Part shown: positions 1 to 6,694 of the stretch, one piece after another
Numbering within the stretch: the stretch's first letter is position 1
How the letters are laid out: each line of letters opens with the position of its first letter
Source: Pseudomonadota bacterium
GTDB taxonomy: Bacteria > Pseudomonadota > Alphaproteobacteria > Sphingomonadales > Sphingomonadaceae
Assembly: GCA_023386515.1 (NCBI GenBank)
Contig: JAEWJQ010000020.1
Location: 1 to 10,611 of the forward strand
Direction of reading: 5' to 3'
DNA length: 10,611 bases
Notes under the pieces: generated by a model
Told to the model about the DNA's origin: nothing
Database searches by the model: none
The model's input: the letters and a program-made list of their open reading frames with translations, nothing else
Made by a program: the position numbers and the translations under genes

Positions 1-324
1 GATGTCCGACATGCCCGCCTTGGGGCCCATCTTCATCTTGGAGGTGAGCGACTCGCCGCCGAACAGCCCGTTGCCGCCGATACCGACGCGCTTCTTGTCG
101 ATCAGCGTCGGCGCGAAATAGTCGGCGATGCCCTTGCGCTGCTTCTCGGTCGTCGCGCCGAGCAGCCAGAGCAGCAGGAAGAAGGCCATCATCGCCGTTA
201 CGAAGTCTGCATAGGCGACCTTCCAGGCGCCGCCGTGATGACCACCGCCGCCTTCGCCGATGATCTTCTTGACGATGATGATCTTGGGCGGCTGGTTGTT
301 GCCGTGCGGCGCAGCGCGGGCCAT
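1..324 (-). CDS. motB: Flagellar motor stator protein MotB, N-terminal part (cut by window edge)
   Basis: MotB pairs with MotA to form the ion channel of the flagellar stator and anchors it to peptidoglycan. Only the first 108 codons are present; the frame is open to base 1. A basic cytoplasmic tail with a Gly/His-rich stretch (about residues 23-32) is followed by the diagnostic WKVAYADFVTAMMAFFLLLWLL segment (34-55). This is the single membrane helix, and D40 sits at the place of the essential proton-carrying Asp32 of E. coli MotB. The C-terminal OmpA-like peptidoglycan-binding domain lies outside the window. The ATG at 324-322 is preceded by GGAAGGA, a good ribosome binding site, in the 18-base gap after motA, so the pair is co-translated from one mRNA. 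Identity is secure. Confidence 0.95.
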   Translation of the reverse strand, partial: MARAAPHGNNQPPKIIIVKKIIGEGGGGHHGGAWKVAYADFVTAMMAFFLLLWLLGATTEKQRKGIADYFAPTLIDKKRVGIGGNGLFGGESLTSKMKMGPKAGMSDI

Positions 325-342
325 CGGATGCGTCCTTCCCGC

Positions 343-1206
343 TTACTTGCCGCGCAGGCCGTCGAACACCTCGGCAAAGCCGGGCTGGTTCTTGTGCGCG
401 ATGCCGCTGCGCGCCGCCTCGATGACGAGCGGCTGCGGATGGCCGTGCAGCGAGGCGATGATGATCTGCTTGACGACGTGGTAGATGGCCGCATCGGCAT
501 GGATCACCTGCTTGAGCCGGCCGGCGAGCGGATTGACGATGCCGTAGGCGAGCAGCACGCCCATGAACGTGCCGACCAGCGCCGAACCGATCATGCCGCC
601 GAGCACCGACGGCGGCTTGTCGATGGAGCCCATCGTCTTCACGATGCCGAGCACCGCGGCGACGATGCCGAGCGCGGGCAGCGAATCGGCGAGGCTGGTC
701 AGCGTATGCTCCGGCCCCTCGACCTCGTGGTGATGGGTCTTGATCGCATGATCCATCACCTCTTCGACCGCATGCACGTCGAGCGTCCCGCTGGAAACGA
801 CGACGAGGCGCAAGGTATCGGCGATCAGATTGACCAACGTATGGTCGGCGAGGAGGCGCGGATATTCGGCGAAGACGGCCGAGGACTTCGGATCCTCGAC
901 ATGCGGTTCGAGCGCGATCGGGCCATCCATGCGCAGCATCTTCATTAGCTTGCTGACCAGGAAGATGACGTCGAGATAATCCTGCTTCTTGTACTTCGGC
1001 CCCTTGAACACCTTGCCCAAGCCGCCGCCCATCGCCTTCAGCTCGGCGCCCGAATTGCCGATGATCAGCGCGCCAGCAGCGGCGCCGCCGATGATCAGCA
1101 TCTCGTGCGGGATCGCCTCGAACACCGGGCCGAGCGCACCGCCGGTGATGGCGAAGCCGCCAAACACCATGCCGAGAAGAACAACGAGACCAATTGCAGG
1201 AAACAC
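343..1206 (-). CDS. motA: Flagellar motor stator protein MotA
   Basis: MotA is the four-helix membrane subunit of the proton-driven stator; its cytoplasmic loop pushes on FliG in the rotor. The 287-residue length is close to the 295 of E. coli MotA. N-terminal membrane helices (about 1-23 and 34-51) are followed by a long cytoplasmic loop with R92 and E100, which align with the FliG-contacting R90 and E98 of E. coli. The last two helices hold DSLPALGIVAAVLG (P177 equals P173) and AYGIVNP (P226 equals P222), the two functional prolines. The start is GTG (1206-1204), giving MFPAIGLVVLLG, the expected MotA N-terminus, with a G-run about 7-12 bases upstream as ribosome binding site. It lies 194 bases after flgL, so it may have its own promoter or be reached by read-through. 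motB follows after 18 bases. Confidence 0.96.
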   Translation of the reverse strand: MFPAIGLVVLLGMVFGGFAITGGALGPVFEAIPHEMLIIGGAAAGALIIGNSGAELKAMGGGLGKVFKGPKYKKQDYLDVIFLVSKLMKMLRMDGPIALEPHVEDPKSSAVFAEYPRLLADHTLVNLIADTLRLVVVSSGTLDVHAVEEVMDHAIKTHHHEVEGPEHTLTSLADSLPALGIVAAVLGIVKTMGSIDKPPSVLGGMIGSALVGTFMGVLLAYGIVNPLAGRLKQVIHADAAIYHVVKQIIIASLHGHPQPLVIEAARSGIAHKNQPGFAEVFDGLRGK

Positions 1207-1251
1207 GGGCTACCCCCCAATGGCCGGTCCGTTCCGGCACCTGTCATGTCG

Positions 1252-1283
1252 GGTTAACCGGATTTCCTAGACAAACGGTTACC
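1252..1283. promoter_or_regulatory. Imperfect inverted repeat upstream of motA, possible operator
   Basis: GGTTAACCG (1252-1260) and CGGTTACC (1276-1283) are inverted copies apart from one extra base, separated by about 15 bases and lying 46-77 bases upstream of the motA start. The left arm contains the perfect palindrome GGTTAACC, so TTAACC reads on both strands. TTAACC resembles the half-site of CtrA, the cell-cycle regulator that controls motility genes in many alphaproteobacteria. The link to CtrA is a guess from this short match; the repeat itself is directly visible. Confidence 0.25.
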
Positions 1284-1334
1284 ACGAAGGCGTTTAGCGG
1301 CAGCCGGATGATCGGAACGCAGTGACGCGGACGA

Positions 1335-1376
1335 GCGCGCGGCGCGCGCCACCATCGCCCTCCGCCGAACCCGGAG
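1335..1376 (-). terminator. Two tandem GC-rich hairpins after flgL, weak terminator candidate
   Basis: Downstream of the flgL stop come CTCCG-7 nt-CGGAG (1376-1360) and then a 6-bp GCGCGC stem with a 3-base loop (1349-1335). Neither is followed by a T-run, so this is not a classical intrinsic terminator. The pair could attenuate transcription between flgL and motA, protect the flg mRNA 3' end, or be a by-product of high GC. Confidence 0.22.
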
Positions 1377-1400
1377 CGGACACGCCGTGCTTGTGGCCCG

Positions 1401-2297
1401 TTACTTGATGTAATCAAACAGCGACAGGCTGGAGAGCTTGCTAAAGCTCGCCTGCGTCGCGGACAGTTGCGTCATCATCTGCTGCAGCTGGACGATCGCG
1501 TCGGTGACGTCGACGTCCTGCAACTTGGAGCGCAGATCGGCACGATCGGTATTGGCGGTGGTCTGCAGCTGCTGCTGCAGATCGATGCGGGCACCGCGCG
1601 CGCCGACCGACGCCTGGACGTTGGCGACCTGATCGATCGACGCCTTGATGTCGTCGAGCCCTTGCGAAACCGCAGTCGAGACGTCGCCACCGGCGTTGAG
1701 CGCCGTGGCCAGCTGACTGAGCGCGGTCAGCGCGTCCTTGCCGTTGCCGAGATTGAAGATGCGCGACGCACTTTCCGTCGCCTGCACCGTCTGGCCATCG
1801 GCGATCGGCACCTCCGAGACGTTGGTCGTCGCATAGGTGAAGGTGCCGTCGCCATTATCCTTGACCGCCGGCGTTCCTTCGGGCGTGCCGAACAGCGGCT
1901 GGCCACGGACGTTGGTGCTGTTGGCGAGGCCAGTGATCGCACCGATGATCGATTGCAGTTCGGTGCCGATCATCTTGCGCGTCGCGTCGGTCTGCGTGCC
2001 ATTGGCGGCTTGGGTCGCAAGTTCTGTGGCGCGGGTCAGCTGATCGTTGATCTGCTTGAGCACGCTGTCCGCCTGGTCGAGCAGCGAGCCGGCCATGGTC
2101 ATGTTGTTGCCGTAGACCGTCGCATCCGCGTCCTTGCGATCGAGTTCGGCGAGCTGTGCGGCCGCGTTGGGGTCGTCCGAGGCGCGCTGAATCTTCTTGC
2201 CGGTCGCGATCTGCGTCTGCAGCACCGCGGCGCGATCGTTCATTTTCGACAGGCGGCTCGCCGCATTGTCGTAGAACATGCTGGTGGAGATCTGCAT
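1401..2297 (-). CDS. flgL: Hook-filament junction protein FlgL (HAP3)
   Basis: FlgL forms the second ring of the hook-filament junction, on which flagellin polymerises, and is exported by the flagellar type III system. The 298 residues are slightly shorter than the E. coli protein (317). The N-terminus (MQISTSMFYDNAASRLSKMN) and the TGKKIQRASDDP block at 32-43 are the hallmark of the flagellin/FlgL family, with a matching amphipathic C-terminal helix rich in Gln, Leu and Ser. Both ends would form the coiled-coil D0/D1 core; the middle (about 120-190) is the variable surface domain. The ATG is 8 bases after the flgK stop. It is the last gene of the flg run, followed by a 194-base gap before motA. 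Confidence 0.95.
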   Translation of the reverse strand: MQISTSMFYDNAASRLSKMNDRAAVLQTQIATGKKIQRASDDPNAAAQLAELDRKDADATVYGNNMTMAGSLLDQADSVLKQINDQLTRATELATQAANGTQTDATRKMIGTELQSIIGAITGLANSTNVRGQPLFGTPEGTPAVKDNGDGTFTYATTNVSEVPIADGQTVQATESASRIFNLGNGKDALTALSQLATALNAGGDVSTAVSQGLDDIKASIDQVANVQASVGARGARIDLQQQLQTTANTDRADLRSKLQDVDVTDAIVQLQQMMTQLSATQASFSKLSSLSLFDYIK

Positions 2298-2305
2298 GGC
2301 GCGGC

Positions 2306-3652
2306 CTACCGGATGTCGAGGATGGACTGCATGGTTTCGCGCGCGACCTGGATCACGCGGCTGGATGCGGCATACGCCTGCTGGAAGCGCATCAGGTCGA
2401 CCGCCTCCGAGTCGAGGTTGACGCCGGTGGAGGTGGACAGCGCGGTCGCCGCCCCGTCGCGGATCGCGGTCTGCGCATCGGCGATCGTGGACTTCTGCTT
2501 ATAGGCCGTGCCGTTGTCGGTGATCATGCCGGACAGCGTCGATTCGAACGCCTTGCCCTGACGCGACTGTTCCAGAATGCTGAGATTGCTCGAATCGCGC
2601 TTGCCGCCGCCGGGCGCCGCCGCGGCGATCTTGCTGCCATCGGTGAAGCCCGCCGCGAGCGTGATGTCGGTCGGCGAATCGCCGACCGCGAAGATCGCGG
2701 TGCCCTTGACCCCGTTCTGATCCTCGCCCGCCGCCTGATTGTCGTTGACCGTCTTGACGAAGCTGCTGGTCAGGCCGTTGAGCGCGTCGCGATTGGCGGC
2801 GACGCGCTGCGCGCCGTCGGTGATGCCCGCGATCGTGCCGCCGTTGGGCGTCAGCTGCGTCGCGATGCCGTCGACGATCTGCGAGAAGGTCGCCTGGCCA
2901 TTGTCGTCGCGCTCGTAGCTGACGATGCCGGAGCTATTGCCCTTCACGAACGGCGCGCCGCTCGATTGCGCCAGCGTGACGGTGGAGCGGCCGAGAGAAT
3001 CGAAGCTGACCGACAGGTCGACCTGTTCGCTCATCTTGGTCAGGATCTGGTCGCGCTGATCCATCAGCTGCGCGGCGGCGGTGCTGCCCGGCGCGGCACG
3101 CCCCAGACCGTCGTTGATGCCGGCCAGCGAGGTACCCAGCGACGACAGGTCGGTCGCGGCCTGGCGGCCCGCCGTGTCGAGATCGGTATCGATCTGGTCG
3201 AAGGCCTGGCCGGTCGCGCTGAACGACACCGCCAGCGTGTTGGCCGCGCTGTACATGCTGGTGCGCAGCGCGCTCGAATCGGGCTCGGCGGCCAGCGACT
3301 GCGATGCCGCGAAGAAGGAGGTCATGCGCGACGTCAGCGCGTTGCCGGTCAGCGCGCCGTCGATCCGGTCGAGCCAGGTCGCGCCCTTGGTGGTGCGGCT
3401 GAGATCGGACGTCGAGGCGCGTAGCGCGGCGGTGGAATAGGTATCGCTGGACCGCGCGATGCCGGTCAGCGTGACGCCGTTGCCCGCGCCATATTGATTG
3501 ACCGAGCCACTGCCGCCCGGAACCTCGGCAACCTGTACGGTGCGACGGGTATAGCCAGCCGTTCCCACGTTGGCGATGTTCTCGCCGACGGTGGCTAGCG
3601 CGGTCTGGTACGCGCGGACGCCCGAGGCGCCGATGGCGAGCAGGTCGCTCAT
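2306..3652 (-). CDS. flgK: Hook-filament junction protein FlgK (HAP1)
   Basis: FlgK makes the first junction ring on the distal end of the hook. It is 448 residues long, shorter than the 547 of E. coli because the exposed middle domain is reduced. The N-terminus carries the axial-protein signature ENIANVGTAGYTRR (24-37). The C-terminus, VDLMRFQQAYAASSRVIQVA and onward, is the conserved D0 helix shared with FlgE, FlgF and FlgG. The start ATG overlaps the flgJ stop as ATGA (4-base overlap), which points to translational coupling. flgL follows after 8 bases. Confidence 0.96.
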   Translation of the reverse strand: MSDLLAIGASGVRAYQTALATVGENIANVGTAGYTRRTVQVAEVPGGSGSVNQYGAGNGVTLTGIARSSDTYSTAALRASTSDLSRTTKGATWLDRIDGALTGNALTSRMTSFFAASQSLAAEPDSSALRTSMYSAANTLAVSFSATGQAFDQIDTDLDTAGRQAATDLSSLGTSLAGINDGLGRAAPGSTAAAQLMDQRDQILTKMSEQVDLSVSFDSLGRSTVTLAQSSGAPFVKGNSSGIVSYERDDNGQATFSQIVDGIATQLTPNGGTIAGITDGAQRVAANRDALNGLTSSFVKTVNDNQAAGEDQNGVKGTAIFAVGDSPTDITLAAGFTDGSKIAAAAPGGGKRDSSNLSILEQSRQGKAFESTLSGMITDNGTAYKQKSTIADAQTAIRDGAATALSTSTGVNLDSEAVDLMRFQQAYAASSRVIQVARETMQSILDIR

Positions 3653-3993
3653 GATGTCGTCGGGTCTGCCGCCGAACCGTTAAGATCCGATTGCGACTTG
3701 GCGAGGAAAGAGGTCATCGCCTTGCCGATACCGATCGGCGTATGCTCGGCCATCGTCTGCGCCAGACGCTGGTCCTGCATGTCGGTAAAGGTGTCGATCG
3801 CTTTCGAATCGAACAACGGTTCGGCGAGATGGGTCTGGCGCATGCTTTTCAGCATCATGCCGGTGAACACCGCCTCGAATTTCTCGCCGGCCTTCTTGAG
3901 ATTGTCGGCGTTCTTCAGCCGCGACGTGTCGGTCGACAGGCCACCGGCGGTCGACTGGAGCGCCTGCGGCGCGGCGGCGAGCGGCGTCGTCAC
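3649..3993 (-). CDS. flgJ: Rod-binding protein FlgJ, single-domain form
   Basis: This protein corresponds to the N-terminal rod-binding domain of FlgJ, which caps or scaffolds the growing rod in the periplasm. It is only 114 residues, against 313 in E. coli, and it ends naturally at a TGA inside the flgK start. Signature segments are KFEAVFTGMMLKSMR (38-52), FTDMQDQRLAQTMAE (69-83) and GIGKAM (88-93). The C-terminal peptidoglycan-hydrolase domain is absent, as in many alphaproteobacteria where a separate lytic enzyme opens the wall. The start is GTG, sharing 4 bases with the flgI stop (GTGA). No better start is visible because the family motif begins soon after. Confidence 0.9.
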   Translation of the reverse strand: MTTPLAAAPQALQSTAGGLSTDTSRLKNADNLKKAGEKFEAVFTGMMLKSMRQTHLAEPLFDSKAIDTFTDMQDQRLAQTMAEHTPIGIGKAMTSFLAKSQSDLNGSAADPTTS

Positions 3994-5090
3994 AGGACGA
4001 CGAGCTCCGCCTTGAGGCTGCCCGCCTCCTTGAGCGCCTCGAGGATGGCGACCAGATCCGCCGGCGAGGCGCCGATCGCGTTCACCGCCTTGACGACATC
4101 GGCCAGCTTGGGCCCGGGATTCAGAAGGAACATCGGCTTCTTCTCTTCCTCGACGGCGACGTTGGAGCGTTGCTGCACCGCGGTCTGGCCCTGGCTGAAC
4201 GGCGCCGGCTGGCTGATCCGTTGGTTCTCGTCGATGCGCACGGTCAGCTTGCCGTGCGTCACCGCGGCCGGACCCACTCTGACCGCAGAGGATATAACGA
4301 CCGTTCCGGTGCGGGCATTTACAATTACTTTTGCGGGCGGCTCGGCGGAGACGACGTCGAGGTTCTCGATCGTCGACATCAGCGTCGCGCGCACGTCCGC
4401 CCCCTGCGGCGCACGCACTGCCACCGACACCGCGTCGACCGCCTGGGCGGTGCCGAAACCAAGCGTCTTGTTGATCGCGGCGGCGACGTTCTGCGCGGTG
4501 GTGAAATCGGCGCGCTGCAGGTTGAAGGTGAGAGTCGGCGCGGTGTCGAAGCCGGTCTGCACCGCGCGCTCGACAGTGGCCCCTTCGGGGATACGGCCGG
4601 TCGAGGGCACGTTGACGACGATCCGCGATCCGTCCGCTCCCTCCGCACCGAGGCCGCCGACGGCCAGGTTGCCCTGCGCCATCGCGTAGACCTGGTTGTC
4701 GGCGCCGAGCAGCGGAGTCAGCACCAGGCTGCCGCCGCGCAGCGACTTGGCCTTGCCCATCGAGGCGACGGTGATGTCGAGACGCTGGCCGGGCTTGGCG
4801 AACGGCGGCAGCTCGGCGGTGATCATCACCACCGCGGCGTTCTTCATGCCGGGATTGGCGCCCGGCGGCAGCTGCAGCCCGAAGCGCGAGGCGACCGCCT
4901 TCAGCGACTGAACGGTATATTCGAGATTGTCGTCGCCCGTGCCGGGCAGGCCGACGACCACGCCATAGCCGGTCAGCTGGTTCGAACGGATGCCCTGGAA
5001 GCCGCCGAGATCCTTGATCCGGTCGGCATGGGCAGGCGCAGTCGCGACGAACAGCGACAGCAGGCCGAGGAAGAGCGCACGCAAGGTCAT
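3990..5090 (-). CDS. flgI: Flagellar P-ring protein FlgI
   Basis: FlgI forms the P-ring, the bushing around the rod in the peptidoglycan layer. The 366 residues match the usual length (365 in E. coli). A clear Sec signal peptide (1-22) ends in AHA before DRIKDLGGFQGIRSNQLTGYGVVVGLPGTGD, the highly conserved mature N-terminus. Further family blocks are VIVNARTGTVVIS (about 255-267) and the C-terminal LADVVKAVNAIGASPADLVAILEALKEAGSL. The ATG has AGGA about 9 bases upstream (5102-5099). It lies 57 bases after flgH, and that gap contains a perfect inverted repeat. Codons for about 22 residues around 4275-4332 are unusually AT-rich (ATA, AGA, GTA, ATT, AAT) compared with the rest of the gene. The stop overlaps the flgJ start. 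Confidence 0.97.
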   Translation of the reverse strand: MTLRALFLGLLSLFVATAPAHADRIKDLGGFQGIRSNQLTGYGVVVGLPGTGDDNLEYTVQSLKAVASRFGLQLPPGANPGMKNAAVVMITAELPPFAKPGQRLDITVASMGKAKSLRGGSLVLTPLLGADNQVYAMAQGNLAVGGLGAEGADGSRIVVNVPSTGRIPEGATVERAVQTGFDTAPTLTFNLQRADFTTAQNVAAAINKTLGFGTAQAVDAVSVAVRAPQGADVRATLMSTIENLDVVSAEPPAKVIVNARTGTVVISSAVRVGPAAVTHGKLTVRIDENQRISQPAPFSQGQTAVQQRSNVAVEEEKKPMFLLNPGPKLADVVKAVNAIGASPADLVAILEALKEAGSLKAELVVL

Positions 5091-5107
5091 GTCGGAAATC
5101 CTGCCAC

Positions 5108-5138
5108 CGCCATGGTTACCGAACCGCTAACCATGGCG
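5108..5138 (-). repeat. Perfect 11-bp inverted repeat between flgH and flgI
   Basis: The arms CGCCATGGTTA and TAACCATGGCG (5108-5118 and 5128-5138) are exact reverse complements separated by 9 bases. In the minus-strand transcript this folds into a stable stem-loop lying 10 bases after the flgH stop and about 5 bases before the flgI Shine-Dalgarno. No T-run follows. It may tune flgI translation, stabilise an mRNA end, or act as DNA for a dimeric regulator. The structure is certain; the role is unknown. Confidence 0.75.
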
Positions 5139-5147
5139 CGGTGAGGG

Positions 5148-5879
5148 TTAGAACGGGCTAATCACGGAGAAGAAGCGGCTCAGCCAGCCCTGACGACTGG
5201 CGCGGGCGACATCGCCCTTGCCGGTGTAGGCGATCTGCGCATCGGCGACGCGGGTCGAGGGCACGCGGTTCTCCGAATCGACATCGGCGGTGCGTACGAT
5301 GCCCTTGATGCGGACGAATTCGTCGCCACGGTTAAGCGTGACGCGCTTCTGCCCCTGCACCAGCATCGTGCCGTTGGGATAAACCTGCGCCACCGTCACC
5401 GAAATCTCGCCCGACAGCGAATTGGCCTGATCGGCGGCACCCTTGCCGTCGAAATTGCGCGCGCCGCTCGCCGACACGTCGCTGTTCTTGAACAGGCTGA
5501 GCGGACCGGTGGCGGGCGGCGTGATGCTGCCCGAGCCGGACGAATCGAGCTTCGAACTCGCCGATTTCGACGCGGCGGTGCGCTCGACCAGCACGATGGT
5601 CAGCGGGTCGCCGACCTTGCGCGCGCGCCAGCCCTCGTAAAGGGCGGCATAGCCGTCACCGGCCTGGAAGATGGCGCCATTGGCGGGTGCGGCGACCGGC
5701 TGCGCCACCGGCGCGCGGGTGACGCTGAAATCCTCCGGCGGCGTCTTCTTGCCGAAGATGCCGGCCTGCGCGTCACCGGGGGTAAGCGCGGCAAGGACGA
5801 GCAGCCCAGATGCCGCGGCGAGCGCGAGTTCGGCCCAATAGGCGCCGAGGCGGAACGGGGTGGGAGCGCGGGAAGCCAT
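5148..5879 (-). CDS. flgH: Flagellar L-ring protein FlgH (no lipobox cysteine)
   Basis: FlgH forms the L-ring in the outer membrane around the rod. It is 243 residues, close to the 232 of E. coli. The conserved core is visible: VGDPLTIVLVERTAASKSASSK, then LSGEISVTVAQVYPNGTMLVQGQKRVTLNRGDEFVRIKGIVRTADV and the C-terminal GWLSRFFSVISPF. The N-terminus has a hydrophobic export segment (about 16-33) ending in DAQA before G40, which looks like a signal peptidase I site. The protein contains no cysteine at all, so it cannot be the usual lipoprotein. The ATG is 14 bases after the flgG stop with no strong ribosome binding site; the start could be further in, but no start that restores a lipobox exists. 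Confidence 0.94.
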   Translation of the reverse strand: MASRAPTPFRLGAYWAELALAAASGLLVLAALTPGDAQAGIFGKKTPPEDFSVTRAPVAQPVAAPANGAIFQAGDGYAALYEGWRARKVGDPLTIVLVERTAASKSASSKLDSSGSGSITPPATGPLSLFKNSDVSASGARNFDGKGAADQANSLSGEISVTVAQVYPNGTMLVQGQKRVTLNRGDEFVRIKGIVRTADVDSENRVPSTRVADAQIAYTGKGDVARASRQGWLSRFFSVISPF

Positions 5880-5893
5880 GATTCGGGTACCGA

Positions 5894-6682
5894 TCAGAGG
5901 TTCTGGTTGACGTATTTGAGCATGTCGTCGGTCGCCGAGATCATCTTGGAATTGACCTCATAGGCGCGCTGCGTCTCGATCATGTCGACGAGTTCCTCGA
6001 CGACGTTGACGTTGGACGCCTCGAGATTGCCCTGGCGGATGTTGCCGCGGCCGTCCTGGCCGGCGATTCCCATGTTGGCCGCGCCGGACGAGGCCGTCTC
6101 GCGCAGGTAATTGTCGCCGACCGACTGGAGGCCGGTAGGATTGGGGAAGCTGGCGATCTGGATCTGGCCGAGGTTGGTCGCATCGGTCTGGCCGGGCACC
6201 TGGGCGGTGACCGTGCCGTCGGTGCCGATCGACACCGACGTGGCATTGGCCGGAATGGTGATGCCGGGCATCACCTGATAGCCTTCGGACGTGATCAGCT
6301 GGCCTTCGGGGCTGCGCGCGAAATTGCCGGCGCGGGTGTAGCCGAGATTGCCGCCGGGCAGCTGGATCTGGAAATAGCCGTCGCCGTCGAGCGCGAGGTC
6401 GAAGCTGTTGCCGGTCTGCTGCAGCGACCCCTGCGTATCGATCCGCGCCGTGCCCTGGATGCGCACGCCGGTGCCGAGATTGAGACCGGTGGCATATTTG
6501 GTGTCGGCGGTCGACGACGCGCCGGGCGCGGTGATCGTCTGATAGGCCAACGTTTCGAATGCGGCGCGGTCCTTCTTGAACCCCGTCGTCGAGCCGGTGG
6601 CGAGGTTGTTCGAGATGACGCGCATGCGCGTGTCCTGGGCGTCGAGCCCGGTACGCGCGATATGCATGGCTGCGGATGACAT
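5894..6682 (-). CDS. flgG: Distal rod protein FlgG
   Basis: FlgG builds the distal rod, the drive shaft passing through the P- and L-rings. Its 262 residues match the family norm (260 in E. coli). The N-terminal domain has VISNNLATGSTTGFKKDRAAFETLAYQ (22-48). The middle has GNSFDLALDGDGYFQIQLPGG and YTRAGNFARSPEGQLITSEGYQV. The C-terminus EASNVNVVEELVDMIETQRAYEVNSKMISATDDMLKYVNQNL is a textbook FlgG end. The position normally occupied by NLAN reads NLAT here. The ATG has a GGGAAGAAG ribosome binding site in the 12-base gap after flgF; flgH follows after 14 bases. Confidence 0.97.
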   Translation of the reverse strand: MSSAAMHIARTGLDAQDTRMRVISNNLATGSTTGFKKDRAAFETLAYQTITAPGASSTADTKYATGLNLGTGVRIQGTARIDTQGSLQQTGNSFDLALDGDGYFQIQLPGGNLGYTRAGNFARSPEGQLITSEGYQVMPGITIPANATSVSIGTDGTVTAQVPGQTDATNLGQIQIASFPNPTGLQSVGDNYLRETASSGAANMGIAGQDGRGNIRQGNLEASNVNVVEELVDMIETQRAYEVNSKMISATDDMLKYVNQNL

Positions 6683-6694
6683 GCTCTTCTTCCC

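Larger units (their letters stand above)
1207..1400. other. flgL-motA intergenic region
   Basis: This is the largest gap inside the minus-strand gene series. Read in the direction of transcription it holds two GC-rich hairpins just after flgL and then, nearer motA, an imperfect inverted repeat built on GGTTAACC. I found no GG-N10-GC sigma-54 element and no convincing sigma-28 or housekeeping promoter in the motA direction. A motAB promoter is plausible from the spacing but not demonstrated. Confidence 0.6.

Noticed and set aside
235..948. A 237-codon plus-strand open frame opposite motB/motA
   Set aside because: Antisense shadow, rich in Arg/Asp/His; the minus strand encodes clear MotA and MotB.
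1335..1350. GC-N10-CC spacing near 1345 considered as a sigma-54 promoter for motA
   Set aside because: Only the GG/GC spacing fits; the TGGCACG and TTGC blocks do not match and the sequence is simple GCGC repeat.
2156..3424. A 422-codon plus-strand open frame opposite flgK
   Set aside because: Antisense to flgK, composed mainly of Arg, Ala, Gly and Asp with no recognisable domain; a product of strong codon bias on the other strand.
5217..5227. CTTGCCGGT inside flgH (and a similar copy near 2197 in flgL) considered as extra activator sites
   Set aside because: Both are single copies inside coding sequence encoding Thr-Gly-Lys with the usual GC-rich codons, with no promoter beside them.
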